Translations under genes and position numbers: made by a program
Assembly: GCA_021776735.1 (NCBI GenBank)
Contig: JAJFFH010000050.1
Span: 147,824-211,823 of the forward strand
Origin: Planctomycetota bacterium
GTDB lineage: Bacteria; Planctomycetota; PLA2
Reading direction: 5' to 3'
DNA length: 64,000 nt
Shown here: piece after piece, positions 50,616 to 59,484 of the stretch
Numbering within the stretch: the stretch's first letter is position 1
How the letters are laid out: the number at the start of each line of letters is the position of its first letter
Notes under the pieces: generated by a model
The model's input: only the letters and a program-made list of their open reading frames with translations
Databases searched by the model: none
Told to the model about the DNA's origin: nothing

Positions 50616-52015
50616 CGGTTCGGAAACTCCTCGCGGAGCATCGTGTCGATCAGCTTGCGCGACGCGGTCCCGGTCCGGGGGCGATGTTTTTCCAGCGCGG
50701 CGCGGGCTTCGTCGGTACCGATGCGGGCGAGCGCGTGCAGGGCGGCCTGTTCGCGGCCGGCGCGGCCCAGCTGCGCGGCGAGGATCGGGACCGCACGCGG
50801 GTCGCCGCTCATACCGCAGGCGTAGATGAGTGCCGACGCGGCGTTCTCGTCCTTTTCGCGGGCCAGCGCTTCCCGGAGTGGCTTGCGGGCGGCGGGGCTG
50901 CCGAGCTCCGCCAGCGACTGGGCGACGCGTTCGCGAACGATCGGATCGCGGTCGGACAAGAACTCCACGAGCAGCCCCGCCGCCGCGCGACGGTAGCGCC
51001 GCGCGATCCGCACGAGGTCGGAGGCCCGCATGTCGGGCAGCGCCGTGCGCAGCAAGCGCTCACGTTCCTGCTTGAGGTTGGCGGCGTGGCGGGCGGTCTG
51101 CTCGGTTTCGGCCTTGCGCGCGAACTGGAGCGCGAGGTTCGGGTTGATCGAGTGGACCGCGCGCTCGAGCGCCCACTGGATCGGCGGCTCGCGTTCGGCA
51201 ACCATGCGCTTCGCGATGCGCCGTCCGTCCGTGCGCGAGAACAGGCGTGGGTCCCGCCGCGCGAGCGCACGGAGTTCCCTTGCCGCGTTGCCGCGTTCCC
51301 AGAGGTTGGTGCTGGCGAGCTGCTTCAGGAAATACACCTTGGCGTCGGTCAGCCGCGTGTCGAGTGCGCCCGGGCCCTCCAGGCGCAGCACGCCCTCGAG
51401 TCGCTTGCGCTTCGATTCGTACAGGATATCGCGCTTCGTGATGTAGCCGACCAGCGCAAACGTCGCCCCGCGCCGGCGCAGAAAAAACAACGCCTGCTCG
51501 TCGCGCGCGAGCCGGATCCCGACGCTGCCCTCTCGCGCGTTCGGACCGTCCGCGCGTTCGGTCTTGCGGCTCTCCTTGCGTGCACCGGTGAGCTTCTCCC
51601 GCTTCTTGGGCAGCTTGCCGCGAGCGATGTCCTTGACGGCTCCTGCGAGATCGGACTTGCGGGTTCGTTCGTAGCGAACCGTCGCCGTCGTCAGGTGCGA
51701 CGAGAACGCATCCGGCGCGACGTAGTCCTGCACAAACATCAGCGTGACGGACGCGTCACGTCCGTATCCGTACAGGTGCTTCGAGACCTTGAGCCGTGCG
51801 GTCGAGACACCCCGATACGGCGGGCTCACCCGCACGACCGTGGCCTCCACGACGGCATCGCAACGCGACAGGACGCGACGCCCCAACTCCGTGACCTGGA
51901 CCCGCCCGGGCCCGGCGCGGCTCTCACTCGAAGCAAGGACGCTCAAAGCCACAAGCCCCAGCACAAAGCAGAGCGGGCGGGGATGGACACGAGAGAGAGA
52001 AACGCGAGGGCACAT
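50612..52015 (-). CDS. Secreted HEAT-repeat protein, cotranscribed with the TolC-like gene
   Basis: 467 aa. Signal (LCFVLGLVALSVLASSESRA), a beta-rich domain at about 40-210 (RCDAVVEATVVRVSPPYRGVSTARLKV, ALFFLRRRGATFALVGYI) that resembles NTR/OB-like surface domains, and C-terminal HEAT repeats (LVEFLSDRDPIVRERVAQSLAELGSPAARKPL, ASALIYACGMSGDPRAVPILAAQL). ATG 52015 is preferred; a TTG at 52021 is possible. A complete intrinsic terminator lies directly before the ATG, suggesting attenuation. Confidence 0.78.
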   Translation of the reverse strand: MCPRVSLSRVHPRPLCFVLGLVALSVLASSESRAGPGRVQVTELGRRVLSRCDAVVEATVVRVSPPYRGVSTARLKVSKHLYGYGRDASVTLMFVQDYVAPDAFSSHLTTATVRYERTRKSDLAGAVKDIARGKLPKKREKLTGARKESRKTERADGPNAREGSVGIRLARDEQALFFLRRRGATFALVGYITKRDILYESKRKRLEGVLRLEGPGALDTRLTDAKVYFLKQLASTNLWERGNAARELRALARRDPRLFSRTDGRRIAKRMVAEREPPIQWALERAVHSINPNLALQFARKAETEQTARHAANLKQERERLLRTALPDMRASDLVRIARRYRRAAAGLLVEFLSDRDPIVRERVAQSLAELGSPAARKPLREALAREKDENAASALIYACGMSGDPRAVPILAAQLGRAGREQAALHALARIGTDEARAALEKHRPRTGTASRKLIDTMLREEFPNR

Positions 52016-52072
52016 AAACAAAAAAGGCCGTCCGAAGACGGCCCCTGTAGTCCGGTATGGCCCGCAATTCTA
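52016..52072 (-). promoter_or_regulatory. Promoter-like box followed by a terminator hairpin as the whole 5' leader
   Basis: On the minus strand TAGAAT (52072-52067) fits a -10 box. About 20 bases further a perfect GGCCGTC-TTCG-GACGGCC hairpin (52043-52026, UUCG tetraloop) is followed at once by TTTTTTGTTT and the ATG at 52015. An intrinsic terminator that fills the leader implies attenuation or premature termination control; alternatively it is the terminator of the upstream transcript with the real promoter inside it. No -35 box is clear. Confidence 0.55.
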
Positions 52073-52260
52073 GCCTGACCGATGTAACGACACCGTCATT
52101 CCCCCGAGAGCCCTGCCGAGACCAAGCGACTCCAAAAACGAGCCCCGAGGCCGACGATCCACGCGCAAGTCAGGAGCGATCAAGGACGCCCGCTCAGGAC
52201 ATGACCCAAGCTATCCGCCGAAGGTCCGGTCAAGCGGTCCAACGCTTACGCCCTGGACGC

Positions 52261-52315
52261 CCCAACATCGTCAGATGTTGGGCCAAAAGCCGGCGGTGAA
52301 CATCGCTAGATGTTC
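52261..52315. repeat. Palindromes CCCAACATC/GATGTTGGG and GAACATC/GATGTTC
   Basis: Two adjacent hairpins, 52261-52282 (9-bp stem, loop GTCA) and 52298-52315 (7-bp stem, loop GCTA), follow the 3' end of the 71-aa gene (minus strand, stop near 52306). The first is the same sequence as the palindrome at 46375-46394. No T-run follows, so they are either REP-like elements or weak terminators. The surrounding 52044-52260 shows no gene. Confidence 0.6.
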
Positions 52316-52521
52316 GCCGCGCGACGCCGGTAGACGCGAATGGCGCCGGGCCGCGGTCGCGGCGTATTTTGTTCGGAAGCGATGCTGCGGTGCACCTTGT
52401 CGTTGTGGATCTTGATGAACCGCTGGCACTCGCCCTTCGTTCCGCAGAAGATGTCCTCTCCGTGGAGAGCCACCTTGTAGAACTTCTTTCCGTTGTGGAC
52501 GCAGTAAAACCTGATCTCCAT
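52306..52521 (-). CDS. Small conserved-looking protein, function unknown
   Basis: 71 aa. MEIRFYCVHNGKKFYKVALHG then EDIFCGTKGECQRFIKIHNDKVHRS: compact, with three Cys and alternating strand-helix character, resembling small single-domain proteins with a possible zinc site. GGAGAT follows ATG closely upstream on the minus strand (AGGTGTGACATG). Codon bias differs little from neighbours. Confidence 0.6.
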   Translation of the reverse strand: MEIRFYCVHNGKKFYKVALHGEDIFCGTKGECQRFIKIHNDKVHRSIASEQNTPRPRPGAIRVYRRRAANI

Positions 52522-52912
52522 GTCACACCTACGTTCGGGGGGGCGGTCGACAAGAGAGGAGCAACCTCCTCTTCTTGTTAGGTCGGTCAGTTGTAACGCA
52601 AACCGCAGACCGGATTCAGAATTCCGCCAAATTCCGCCATTCGGACAGCAGCCAATTCATTCAAACGCCTGCACAACAAAGACTTACGTACGTCATCCGA
52701 ATTTGGAGTTACTCACGGTGGATGTCCACATTCGGAAACAGGCGTAACCAGATCGCTCACTTCGCGCCACACCATCGCACGAAATGGCGCGATCATTGGA
52801 CCGATTGCGAGACGGAGTTCGGTGCGCGAAGCCATGCCCGGCGGGCCCGATCGCGGCCCGGGGGACTGCAGCGCGGCACAGCCGTGCCATGGCTAACGCG
52901 ACCCGAACGAGG
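52522..52912. other. 390-bp intergenic region without a gene
   Basis: It holds a GAGAGGAGCAACCTCCTCT inverted repeat at about 52552-52574 and a more AT-rich block with TTCCGCCAAATTCCGCCATT (52620-52642). Otherwise I see nothing. Overall GC is lower here than in the flanking genes. Confidence 0.45.
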
Positions 52913-54061
52913 CTATAACCGGTACGGCGCCTGAAGGTTCAGGAGGACGAGACCGGTGACGCGGCCCGCGTGGATGTCGGCCACGGAGCGGTCAAACAGC
53001 GGTGCAGCCCACGCCTTGACCCGGGCCGGGTCGCGCACGGTATGCCCTCGGGCGAGGACGGCCGTGACGGCGGCTCGAACCGGATCACCCTCGGGCGCGC
53101 GGGCCCGCACAAGCTCCCGCCCAAGACGCTTGTCCGCGGCGAGATCGACAGCGCGCTGAAAACCGGCGAGCTGAGCCAGGGCCAGACCTTCCCGGTCGAA
53201 ACCGGTCAAGCTACGCCGCGCCGCCACTCCACGAATCAGGGCGTCGATGCGGGTGCTGTAGCACTCGCGTTCATCGGTGCTGAGGTCGTCGAACGACAAC
53301 CCGTAGTCTTCGACCAGCGCCGCAAGTATGGCGCCGTTTTCCCCGGTTTCCCCTTCCACGGCGCTGGCATCAGGCTCCCGGTAAAGGAGGTTCCGGATGG
53401 CTTTGGAGATCGCCCGCCCGCGCCGGGTGCCGATCGTCGAACAGTCGCCCTCGGCGAGCAGCGCGAGTGCGGCGTGAGCGGTCTCCCTGGGGGTGCCAAA
53501 CGAGCCGTCGCCGGCTTGCCGTGCCAAGAGCGTCTCGAGACCGGAACGGATCGCCTCGGGCTGGCCCGCGACACCGAAACGGCGAAGACGGGGCGCCTGG
53601 GGGCCACGGCGCGCCATGAGCCGTGAAACAAAGCCCGCCGCGGGACTGCTCACGCCAGGCCGTCCCTCCTTCACGAAGGCGACGGTCGTCGTGGAATCCT
53701 GGGCGCGACGCGGCATGTAGACCTTGAACAGAATCCCCATCGCGATCAGGTGCACGGCGAGGGAGAAGGCCGCGATGCGAAAGCCGCGGGAGGTGCGGAA
53801 CCGGAAACGAACGAGACCGCCGATGTCGCGCAGCCATTCGAGCAGGGTGGGACGGCACAGCCGCTCGATCTCGCGCAGGACCCGTTCGCGCGACCGCGGC
53901 TCGGGCGTGACGGGCTCCGCGCGGGCCATGAACGAGAACAGCGACGCCACCTCCGAGTACTCGCGCTCGAGGTCGGCATCCACGCCCAGCCGGACACGCC
54001 ACGCCTCGGCCTCTGCTTCGGGCAGTTCACCCAGGTAGAGATCGATCAGCTCTTGTCTCAT
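52913..54061 (-). CDS. Anti-sigma-like membrane protein with a squalene-cyclase-like repeat domain
   Basis: 382 aa. N-terminal anti-sigma-type helices (MRQELIDLYLGELPEAEAEAWRVRLGVDADLEREY, about 1-40) without the usual Cys/His zinc site, a TM helix (FRIAAFSLAVHLIAMGILFKVYM, about 95-118), then an external alpha-alpha repeat domain. That domain contains GLETLLARQAGDGSFGTPRETAHAALALLAEGD, the signature of prenyltransferase/squalene-oxidase repeats. It overlaps the sigma gene by 4 bp, the standard sigma/anti-sigma arrangement. The cyclase-like domain may sense a ligand; catalytic residues of terpene cyclases are not evident. Confidence 0.78.
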   Translation of the reverse strand: MRQELIDLYLGELPEAEAEAWRVRLGVDADLEREYSEVASLFSFMARAEPVTPEPRSRERVLREIERLCRPTLLEWLRDIGGLVRFRFRTSRGFRIAAFSLAVHLIAMGILFKVYMPRRAQDSTTTVAFVKEGRPGVSSPAAGFVSRLMARRGPQAPRLRRFGVAGQPEAIRSGLETLLARQAGDGSFGTPRETAHAALALLAEGDCSTIGTRRGRAISKAIRNLLYREPDASAVEGETGENGAILAALVEDYGLSFDDLSTDERECYSTRIDALIRGVAARRSLTGFDREGLALAQLAGFQRAVDLAADKRLGRELVRARAPEGDPVRAAVTAVLARGHTVRDPARVKAWAAPLFDRSVADIHAGRVTGLVLLNLQAPYRL

Positions 54062-54633
54062 GACAAAACCCTCGCGAGCAGGCCCCGCAACTGCGTCAGG
54101 GCGGCGTTCATGCGCGATTTCACGGTCCCGACCGGAATGCCGAGCGCCTCGGCGGCCTCGCGGTACTTGAGCCCCTGGTCCTGCACCAGCACGAAAACGA
54201 GCCGCTGGTCCTCAGGGAGGCCCTCGGTCGCCTGCCGCACCATCGCAGCAGCCTCATGGGTACTGATCTGCTCCACGGTGCCGACTTCGCGGTCCGGGAG
54301 GAGATCCCCGACCGTCGCCCCGTCCTGGCCGAGCCGCTTGTCGGTAGACACCGTCTTCGGAGCCGACTTGCGGCTGCGGTAGCGGTCGATCCAGAGGTTT
54401 CTGGCCACGGTGTAGAGAAACGTACGAAAGGTCGCTTCGGGTCGATATCGAGCACGCGCCCGAAAGATCTTCAGGAAGGTCTCCTGCTTCAGATCCTCAG
54501 CGGCCGCGTGGTCGTAACACATTTTGTAGAAGAAACTTGTGAGCGCCCGGTCATACCGGTCATAGAGCGCACGAAAGGCGTCAGGGTCGCCTTCCTGCAC
54601 GGCGACCATGAGTTCGCGGTCAGACCGGGGCAT
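54058..54633 (-). CDS. ECF-family RNA polymerase sigma factor
   Basis: 191 aa from ATG 54633. Region 2: FRALYDRYDRALTSFFYKMCYDHAAAEDLKQETFLKIFRAR and TFRTFLYTVARNLWIDRYRSRK; region 4: LPEDQRLVFVLVQDQGLKYREAAEALGIPVGTVKSRMNAALTQLR. A stand-alone, normal ECF factor, in contrast to the two membrane-fused versions at 18646-21453 and 26427-28253. Its activity is probably held by the overlapping downstream gene product. Confidence 0.9.
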   Translation of the reverse strand: MPRSDRELMVAVQEGDPDAFRALYDRYDRALTSFFYKMCYDHAAAEDLKQETFLKIFRARARYRPEATFRTFLYTVARNLWIDRYRSRKSAPKTVSTDKRLGQDGATVGDLLPDREVGTVEQISTHEAAAMVRQATEGLPEDQRLVFVLVQDQGLKYREAAEALGIPVGTVKSRMNAALTQLRGLLARVLS

Positions 54634-54695
54634 ACATTCACTGAGGTCGAATACGGAGGATCGGCCGGGCGGGTTCGATTTTAGCGGGTTCGATC

Positions 54696-57662
54696 TTACC
54701 GATTCAAATCGACGGTTGATCGTTGGCCCGGCCGCAGCCGAAAGCGAAATTCCCGCGGGGAATCGCCGGAATCCGGCTCGGGAGCGATGATCAGTCGCGC
54801 TTGACCCACCGGCAGATCGGTCAGATCGACCCGGCCGCGAGCAAGCGGATCCGGCTCCCAGTCCCACCTCGCACCGCCGATTTCGAGGGTCATCCGCCCC
54901 GTCGCCTTCCCCGCCGACAGGATCCGCAGGTCGGCGCCGGTCACGAGCTTCAAGACATCGCCGTCCTGGACTGTCTTGCGGCGAATTCGGCCAAAGCCAA
55001 GGACGGCGATGTCTGCGACCATCGGACTCTCGGGAAGCTCGGCGTAGCCCAGGGCATCGGTCGTCACCCGCAGCGTTTTTGTGCGCACAATCACCCCCGG
55101 CGTCGGAGCGCCCGTCGGATCGACCACGCGGACCCGCGCGCGAACGCTGGGTTTTAGAACGAGTGGGAATCCGTCTTCGGCGATGCCGTCGTCCGCCACG
55201 ATGACGCGGGAGATGGCGGGCGCGTATCCGTTGGCCGAAGCCCGACACTCGTAGCGACCCGGGAGAACCCCGGTGAACCGGAACTGCCCGGCCACGTTCG
55301 CGCGGTCTCCCGGCCCCATGCCGGGCCAGTCGTCGTACGCGTCGCCGGCGAGCAGCTCGACATAGGCGCCCGGCACCGGCTGTCCCGCCCGGTCGAGGAC
55401 CCGGCCGCGGACATCGTGGCCGCCGCCCGCCAAGTCAAGCACGGTGCGCTCCCCCGCACGAACGGTCACGGTGCGGCGCGCCGCACCGGCGACGACGCGA
55501 TACCGACCCGCGCCAAGGCGGATCACGTCGGGCCGAACAAACACGAACCATAAGAGTCGCGCGTCAGGCCAGTCACGCTTGAGAGTGACCGACCACGGGC
55601 GTCCGCGAACGACCAACTCGCCCGCATCGACAGTCCAGTCGATGAGCCGCTCTTCGCCCGCGACGATCCGCATGTACCCCGCCTCGCTTTTGTGGATGCC
55701 GGCCGGCCCATGCTCGATGGTTTCCTTGCCGCCCGGCCAACGAATGCGCACACGGCCCCAGTTACTCTTGTCCCTCGGTCGGAGAATGACAACCACCGGG
55801 TCGCCCGCCCCGACGGTGCACGGCTGCGGTGCGAATCCTTCGGCTTCGAGCACATACCGACCGGGTCCCAAGCGACGAAACCGCGCCAGGCCGTCTGCTC
55901 CCGTTTGTTCGTACCGCTCCGGTTCTCCGGCAACCGTGCGCAAGGCGATCGTTGTTCCGGCCGGTCCGCCGGCGACCGAAGCGTGGATCGCGCCCTCGGG
56001 TAGTCTCGCGATCAGTTCCCGGCCCGGTTCGGGCAGCGCGTAGAAGTGACTTTCCCCAAACGCCTCGACGACGATGGACCGCGCGGCACGACGATCCAAC
56101 GGGATCTCGAACCGGCCGTCCTCGTCGAGCACCTCCTTGCCCATGATCGAAAAACGCAGGACCGGGCGACCACGATCGAGAACCCGCCCACGGATGGTCT
56201 CGATCCTTCGCTCTTCAAGCCGCAAGGTCACGGTTCCGGGTCCCGGTCGGAGGTCGAGGCGTGCGTGCGCCATACCAAGCTGCGCGACGAGGAACGTCGG
56301 CTTGTCGGCGAGCGGCTCGATGCGAAAGACCCCGCGGGCGTCGGTCACGACCCGTCCGCCTGCCCACAACACCACAGCCCCGGCGACCGCCTCATCCGCC
56401 CCGTTGACGACCCGTCCCTCGATAAAGAGCGGCCGGGGCAACGTCACGTGCACGGGCCCGGGCGAAACGACCGCAACCTCCGCGACCGGAAACCCGGGCA
56501 CACGGATTTCCCAGTCCCCGGTCGGCAGCACGACAGCGCCCTTTTCAAACGCGACCGGCTCGCCCACGAGCGAGTGCGCCTTGCCGTTCGGTGCTGCCCC
56601 GCCATCGGGTGCGCGCACAATCACCCTGCCCCGCGGGTGCACGTCCAGGACGAGTTCGCCCAGGTCGATCACGCCGCCGGCCCCGGGCGCCAAGAAACGA
56701 AACGTCGCCGGCAGGTGGTCCTTCGCCTCGACCTCGATCACCCCCGCGGCCCCCGCCTCGGTGCGCCCCGCACGGGTCCCGTCCGCGTTGGCCTCGAACG
56801 GCGCGCCGTTCAGCACCACACGCACGTCCTGCAGTTTCACGCCGCCTCGGCTCGCCAGCGTCGCGCGCACCCACGCGGGCGAAACGCCGCGCACCGCGAT
56901 CGTCTTGGTCTCACCATCCGCGAGTTCGTAATCGAGCGGCCCCACCAACACAAACGGGCGGTCGGCGGCGAGCACCACCTCACCGGGCCGCAACATCTCG
57001 AACCGCGCCCGTCCGTTCGCGTCGGTTCTTAGGCGCGCCTCGCCGCACCGCAGCGGCCAGTCCGCTAGCGACGCCTTTTTTTTGTCCGCAACCGTGACGA
57101 CCAGCGTCGCAGGCCGCGAGAGCGCAAACGCGCGGCCCGAATCCTTCTCGGTCAGCCAGTCCAATTCCTCGGCGAGAAACCCGTCCGCCTCGATGCGCAG
57201 CGTGTAGTCGTCCAGCCAGACACCAGCGAACGCAAAACGCCCCTTGGCATCGCTGCGCACGTGCAACGTCGCCGGCGTCCGCTTCATCCGCAGATACACG
57301 TCCGCCCCCGCCACGGGCTTGCCGCCCTCGTCCTTCGCGGTGCCAAAAAAGGGCCACTCGTCGCGCAGCTCGAGATCGACCGTCGGTCCAGTCGCGTGCG
57401 CGATCGCCAGCGCGTCCCCTTCCCGATGCACCACGACGCGCCCCCCTGAGGGAAGCTGCACGACGGCGATGCCTTCGGCGTCGGTGCGGGCCACCGGTTT
57501 CCACTTCGCGCGGTCAAACACAAGCGCCTGCCCGGGCTTGAGCACCATGACATCGGTGCCCGGAACGGGTTTGCCGTTCGCGGTGACGCGCACGGCCACC
57601 TCGTCGGCGAGACCACGGCCGGTCAAGAAAACGAGGCAGCCAAGGACGGCGATGCTTTTCAC
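54696..57662 (-). CDS. Very large secreted carboxypeptidase-regulatory-like repeat protein
   Basis: 988 aa from GTG 57662, which overlaps the tsaE stop. Signal peptide KSIAVLGCLVFLTGRGLADE followed by ten or more CarboxypepD_reg/Cna-B-like sandwiches (GKPVPGTDVMVLKPG, GKPVAGADVYLRMKR, HDVRGRVLDRAGQPVPGAYVELLAG, VLPGRYECRASANGYAPAISRVIVADDG). It is of the same domain type as the external parts of the two sigma fusions, but it has no sigma domain or TM. Codons 3-8 (SIAVLG) and two other sites (QDGDV, IAVLGFGR) contain the dispersed motif. Probable surface structural or glycan-binding protein. Confidence 0.8.
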   Translation of the reverse strand: MKSIAVLGCLVFLTGRGLADEVAVRVTANGKPVPGTDVMVLKPGQALVFDRAKWKPVARTDAEGIAVVQLPSGGRVVVHREGDALAIAHATGPTVDLELRDEWPFFGTAKDEGGKPVAGADVYLRMKRTPATLHVRSDAKGRFAFAGVWLDDYTLRIEADGFLAEELDWLTEKDSGRAFALSRPATLVVTVADKKKASLADWPLRCGEARLRTDANGRARFEMLRPGEVVLAADRPFVLVGPLDYELADGETKTIAVRGVSPAWVRATLASRGGVKLQDVRVVLNGAPFEANADGTRAGRTEAGAAGVIEVEAKDHLPATFRFLAPGAGGVIDLGELVLDVHPRGRVIVRAPDGGAAPNGKAHSLVGEPVAFEKGAVVLPTGDWEIRVPGFPVAEVAVVSPGPVHVTLPRPLFIEGRVVNGADEAVAGAVVLWAGGRVVTDARGVFRIEPLADKPTFLVAQLGMAHARLDLRPGPGTVTLRLEERRIETIRGRVLDRGRPVLRFSIMGKEVLDEDGRFEIPLDRRAARSIVVEAFGESHFYALPEPGRELIARLPEGAIHASVAGGPAGTTIALRTVAGEPERYEQTGADGLARFRRLGPGRYVLEAEGFAPQPCTVGAGDPVVVILRPRDKSNWGRVRIRWPGGKETIEHGPAGIHKSEAGYMRIVAGEERLIDWTVDAGELVVRGRPWSVTLKRDWPDARLLWFVFVRPDVIRLGAGRYRVVAGAARRTVTVRAGERTVLDLAGGGHDVRGRVLDRAGQPVPGAYVELLAGDAYDDWPGMGPGDRANVAGQFRFTGVLPGRYECRASANGYAPAISRVIVADDGIAEDGFPLVLKPSVRARVRVVDPTGAPTPGVIVRTKTLRVTTDALGYAELPESPMVADIAVLGFGRIRRKTVQDGDVLKLVTGADLRILSAGKATGRMTLEIGGARWDWEPDPLARGRVDLTDLPVGQARLIIAPEPDSGDSPREFRFRLRPGQRSTVDLNR

Positions 57663-58066
57663 GGCAGCGTGATCCGGCGCGTGGTTTCGTTGACGTGTTC
57701 CAGTTTCACGCGGCGTGCGTCCGGCCAGAGGTAATCGGTCAGATGGCGCGGCCACTCCACGACGATGGCGGCATCGCGTTCGTCGGCCAGATCCAGATCT
57801 TCCAGGGCCACACCCTCGGTCTCGCGATACAGGTCGAGATGGACGAGGGCAAGGCGGTTGCCTTGGTACCGGTGCATCAGCGCGTACGTCGGGCTCGTCA
57901 CCTCGCCTTGGACGCCGCAGGCGTCGCCGATCCCCTTGACGAACTGCGTCTTGCCCGTGCCCAGGTCGCCTTCGAGCAGCAGAACGTCGCCCGCGCACAG
58001 CGTCGCGCCGATCTCTTGGCCGAGCGCGCGCGTCTCCTCGGGCGAATGCGTGACCACTTCACGCAC
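57659..58066 (-). CDS. tsaE: tRNA threonylcarbamoyladenosine synthesis ATPase TsaE
   Basis: 135 aa from GTG 58066, overlapping thiL by 8 bp. P-loop LEGDLGTGKT (residues 31-40), the TSPTYALMHRY segment (switch I) and VVEWPRHL (family EWxE/P) define TsaE. It works with TsaB and TsaD in forming t6A37 of ANN-reading tRNAs. TsaE is one of the few highly conserved P-loop proteins of this size, so the call is firm. Confidence 0.93.
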   Translation of the reverse strand: MREVVTHSPEETRALGQEIGATLCAGDVLLLEGDLGTGKTQFVKGIGDACGVQGEVTSPTYALMHRYQGNRLALVHLDLYRETEGVALEDLDLADERDAAIVVEWPRHLTDYLWPDARRVKLEHVNETTRRITLP

Positions 58067-58922
58067 GATGCTCAAAGCCCCCGCGCACGAGCGCGCGCTC
58101 GTTGCCGTGCCCGTCGACCACAACCGCGCCGGGGCCATCCGTGATCGTCCCAATACGCGTGAACCCGGCCGGCCAAGAGACATCGCCGTCCGTCCGCCCA
58201 GTCGGGGAGAGCACCGTCGCGAGCAATTCGTAGTCCTCGCCGTCGTTCAGAGCTTCTTCCAACGTGGCGTTGTCGCGCCGGGGAATGGCCGCTGCTTCGA
58301 GGCGTGCGCCATGGCCGCTTGCTTCGAGGATGTGCCAGAGATCGGTCGAGAGGCCGTCGCTGACGTCGATCATCGCGCCGAGGCCGCCGGTGGCGAGGAG
58401 AGCCGCCGCTTCCGTGAGGCGCGGCGTGAACGTCGCGTGATGGCCGGTCGGGAGCGACCGCCCGAACGAGCCCGTAACCAGGATGGCGTCGCCGGGACGC
58501 GCGCCCGAGCGGAGCACGGTGCCGCGCTCCGGCGCGCGGCCCAAAACCGTCGCGTTGACCATGGCGGTCGGGCCGAACGACGTGTCGCCGCCGACGAGCC
58601 GGCAGCCCGCGCGCTCGGCACCCTTGTAGAGCGCTTCGGCTTCCGCACGCGTCGCGCCGCGCGGCAAGACCGCCGCGATCACGGCCCACAGGGGCTCGCC
58701 CCCCATCGCCGCGATGTCGGACAGGTTGCGCGCGACGGCCTTGTAGCCGAACGCGTCGGGGCCGTGTTCGGACCAGTGCAGGTGCACGCCGTCGATGACC
58801 GAGTCGGTCGTTACGAGAAGGTCACCCCACGGCTCGCAGGCCAGCACGGCGCAGTCGTCGCCGACCTCCGGCGCGCGCGTGGCGATCCAGCGCACAAGAT
58901 CGAGCTCGTGCAGGTCGCTCAC
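58059..58922 (-). CDS. thiL: Thiamine-monophosphate kinase
   Basis: 287 aa, GTG start. PurM-like fold motifs: VGDDCAVLACEPWGDLLVTTDSVIDGVH (metal and ATP site), AVARNLSDIAAMGGEP, GGDTSFGP and MIDVSDGLSTDLWHIL. It phosphorylates thiamine monophosphate to thiamine diphosphate. The neighbour thiE, 563 bp upstream on the same strand, supports a thiamine-salvage unit. SPTGRTDGDVSWPAG carries a dispersed motif copy (58182-58191). Confidence 0.93.
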   Translation of the reverse strand: MSDLHELDLVRWIATRAPEVGDDCAVLACEPWGDLLVTTDSVIDGVHLHWSEHGPDAFGYKAVARNLSDIAAMGGEPLWAVIAAVLPRGATRAEAEALYKGAERAGCRLVGGDTSFGPTAMVNATVLGRAPERGTVLRSGARPGDAILVTGSFGRSLPTGHHATFTPRLTEAAALLATGGLGAMIDVSDGLSTDLWHILEASGHGARLEAAAIPRRDNATLEEALNDGEDYELLATVLSPTGRTDGDVSWPAGFTRIGTITDGPGAVVVDGHGNERALVRGGFEHRA

Positions 58923-58947
58923 TTCAGCGTGCTCACTTGACGGGTGC

Positions 58948-59436
58948 TCACTTGACGGAACTCAGGATGACGGCGCGCACCTTGTCGCGGGCGATGAAAC
59001 CCAGCTCGCGCGAATCCTTGTAGTTGCGCTCGACAGGGTTCGTCGCCAGGACATAGACGTGCTTCGGGGGCACGGGTCCGGCCGCCGCACCGGGCATGGG
59101 GAGCGGTTCAATGGGCTCTCCGTTGACGATGATATGGCCGTCGCGCGCATCCACGATGTCGCCCGGCAGTGCCTGGACGCGGCCGAACCGGGCGTAGCGC
59201 GTGCCGTCCTGTTCCATCTCGTAGACGATGTTGTCCCCGCGGGCGATCTCGTCGTCCTCATCCACGCGCCGCACAATCAGCGTCGTGCCGCCGGAAAAGC
59301 TCGGCTCGAGCGACGCGTCGTTTTCCGGGATCGTAAACCGCGGGTGCCGCCGCATGAAAAACGCGACGAGCACGCCCGCCGCCAAGAGCAGGACGAGCCG
59401 GACCACGCGCAGGATCTTTTTTCGCCGCTTCCACAT
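58948..59436 (-). CDS. Signal peptidase I-like (S26) protein without the catalytic lysine
   Basis: 162 aa. N-terminal TM helix (VVRLVLLLAAGVLVAFFM), then the S26 fold: NDASLEPSFSGGTTLIVRRVDEDDEI (Ser42 at the SMxPT position), GRVQALPGDIVDARDGHIIVNGEPIEP (LPGD box) and VLATNPVERNYKDSRELGFIARDKV (SDSR-like box). The general-base Lys of the KRVxGLPGD motif is replaced (GRVQALPGD, Gly85). The protein is therefore probably not an active peptidase of the usual Ser/Lys type, unless another Lys takes the role. Confidence 0.8.
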   Translation of the reverse strand: MWKRRKKILRVVRLVLLLAAGVLVAFFMRRHPRFTIPENDASLEPSFSGGTTLIVRRVDEDDEIARGDNIVYEMEQDGTRYARFGRVQALPGDIVDARDGHIIVNGEPIEPLPMPGAAAGPVPPKHVYVLATNPVERNYKDSRELGFIARDKVRAVILSSVK

Positions 59437-59484
59437 GCGGATTCATTATCCGCAAGACATCGCCGTCCGTTTGCTTTTTCCGCT

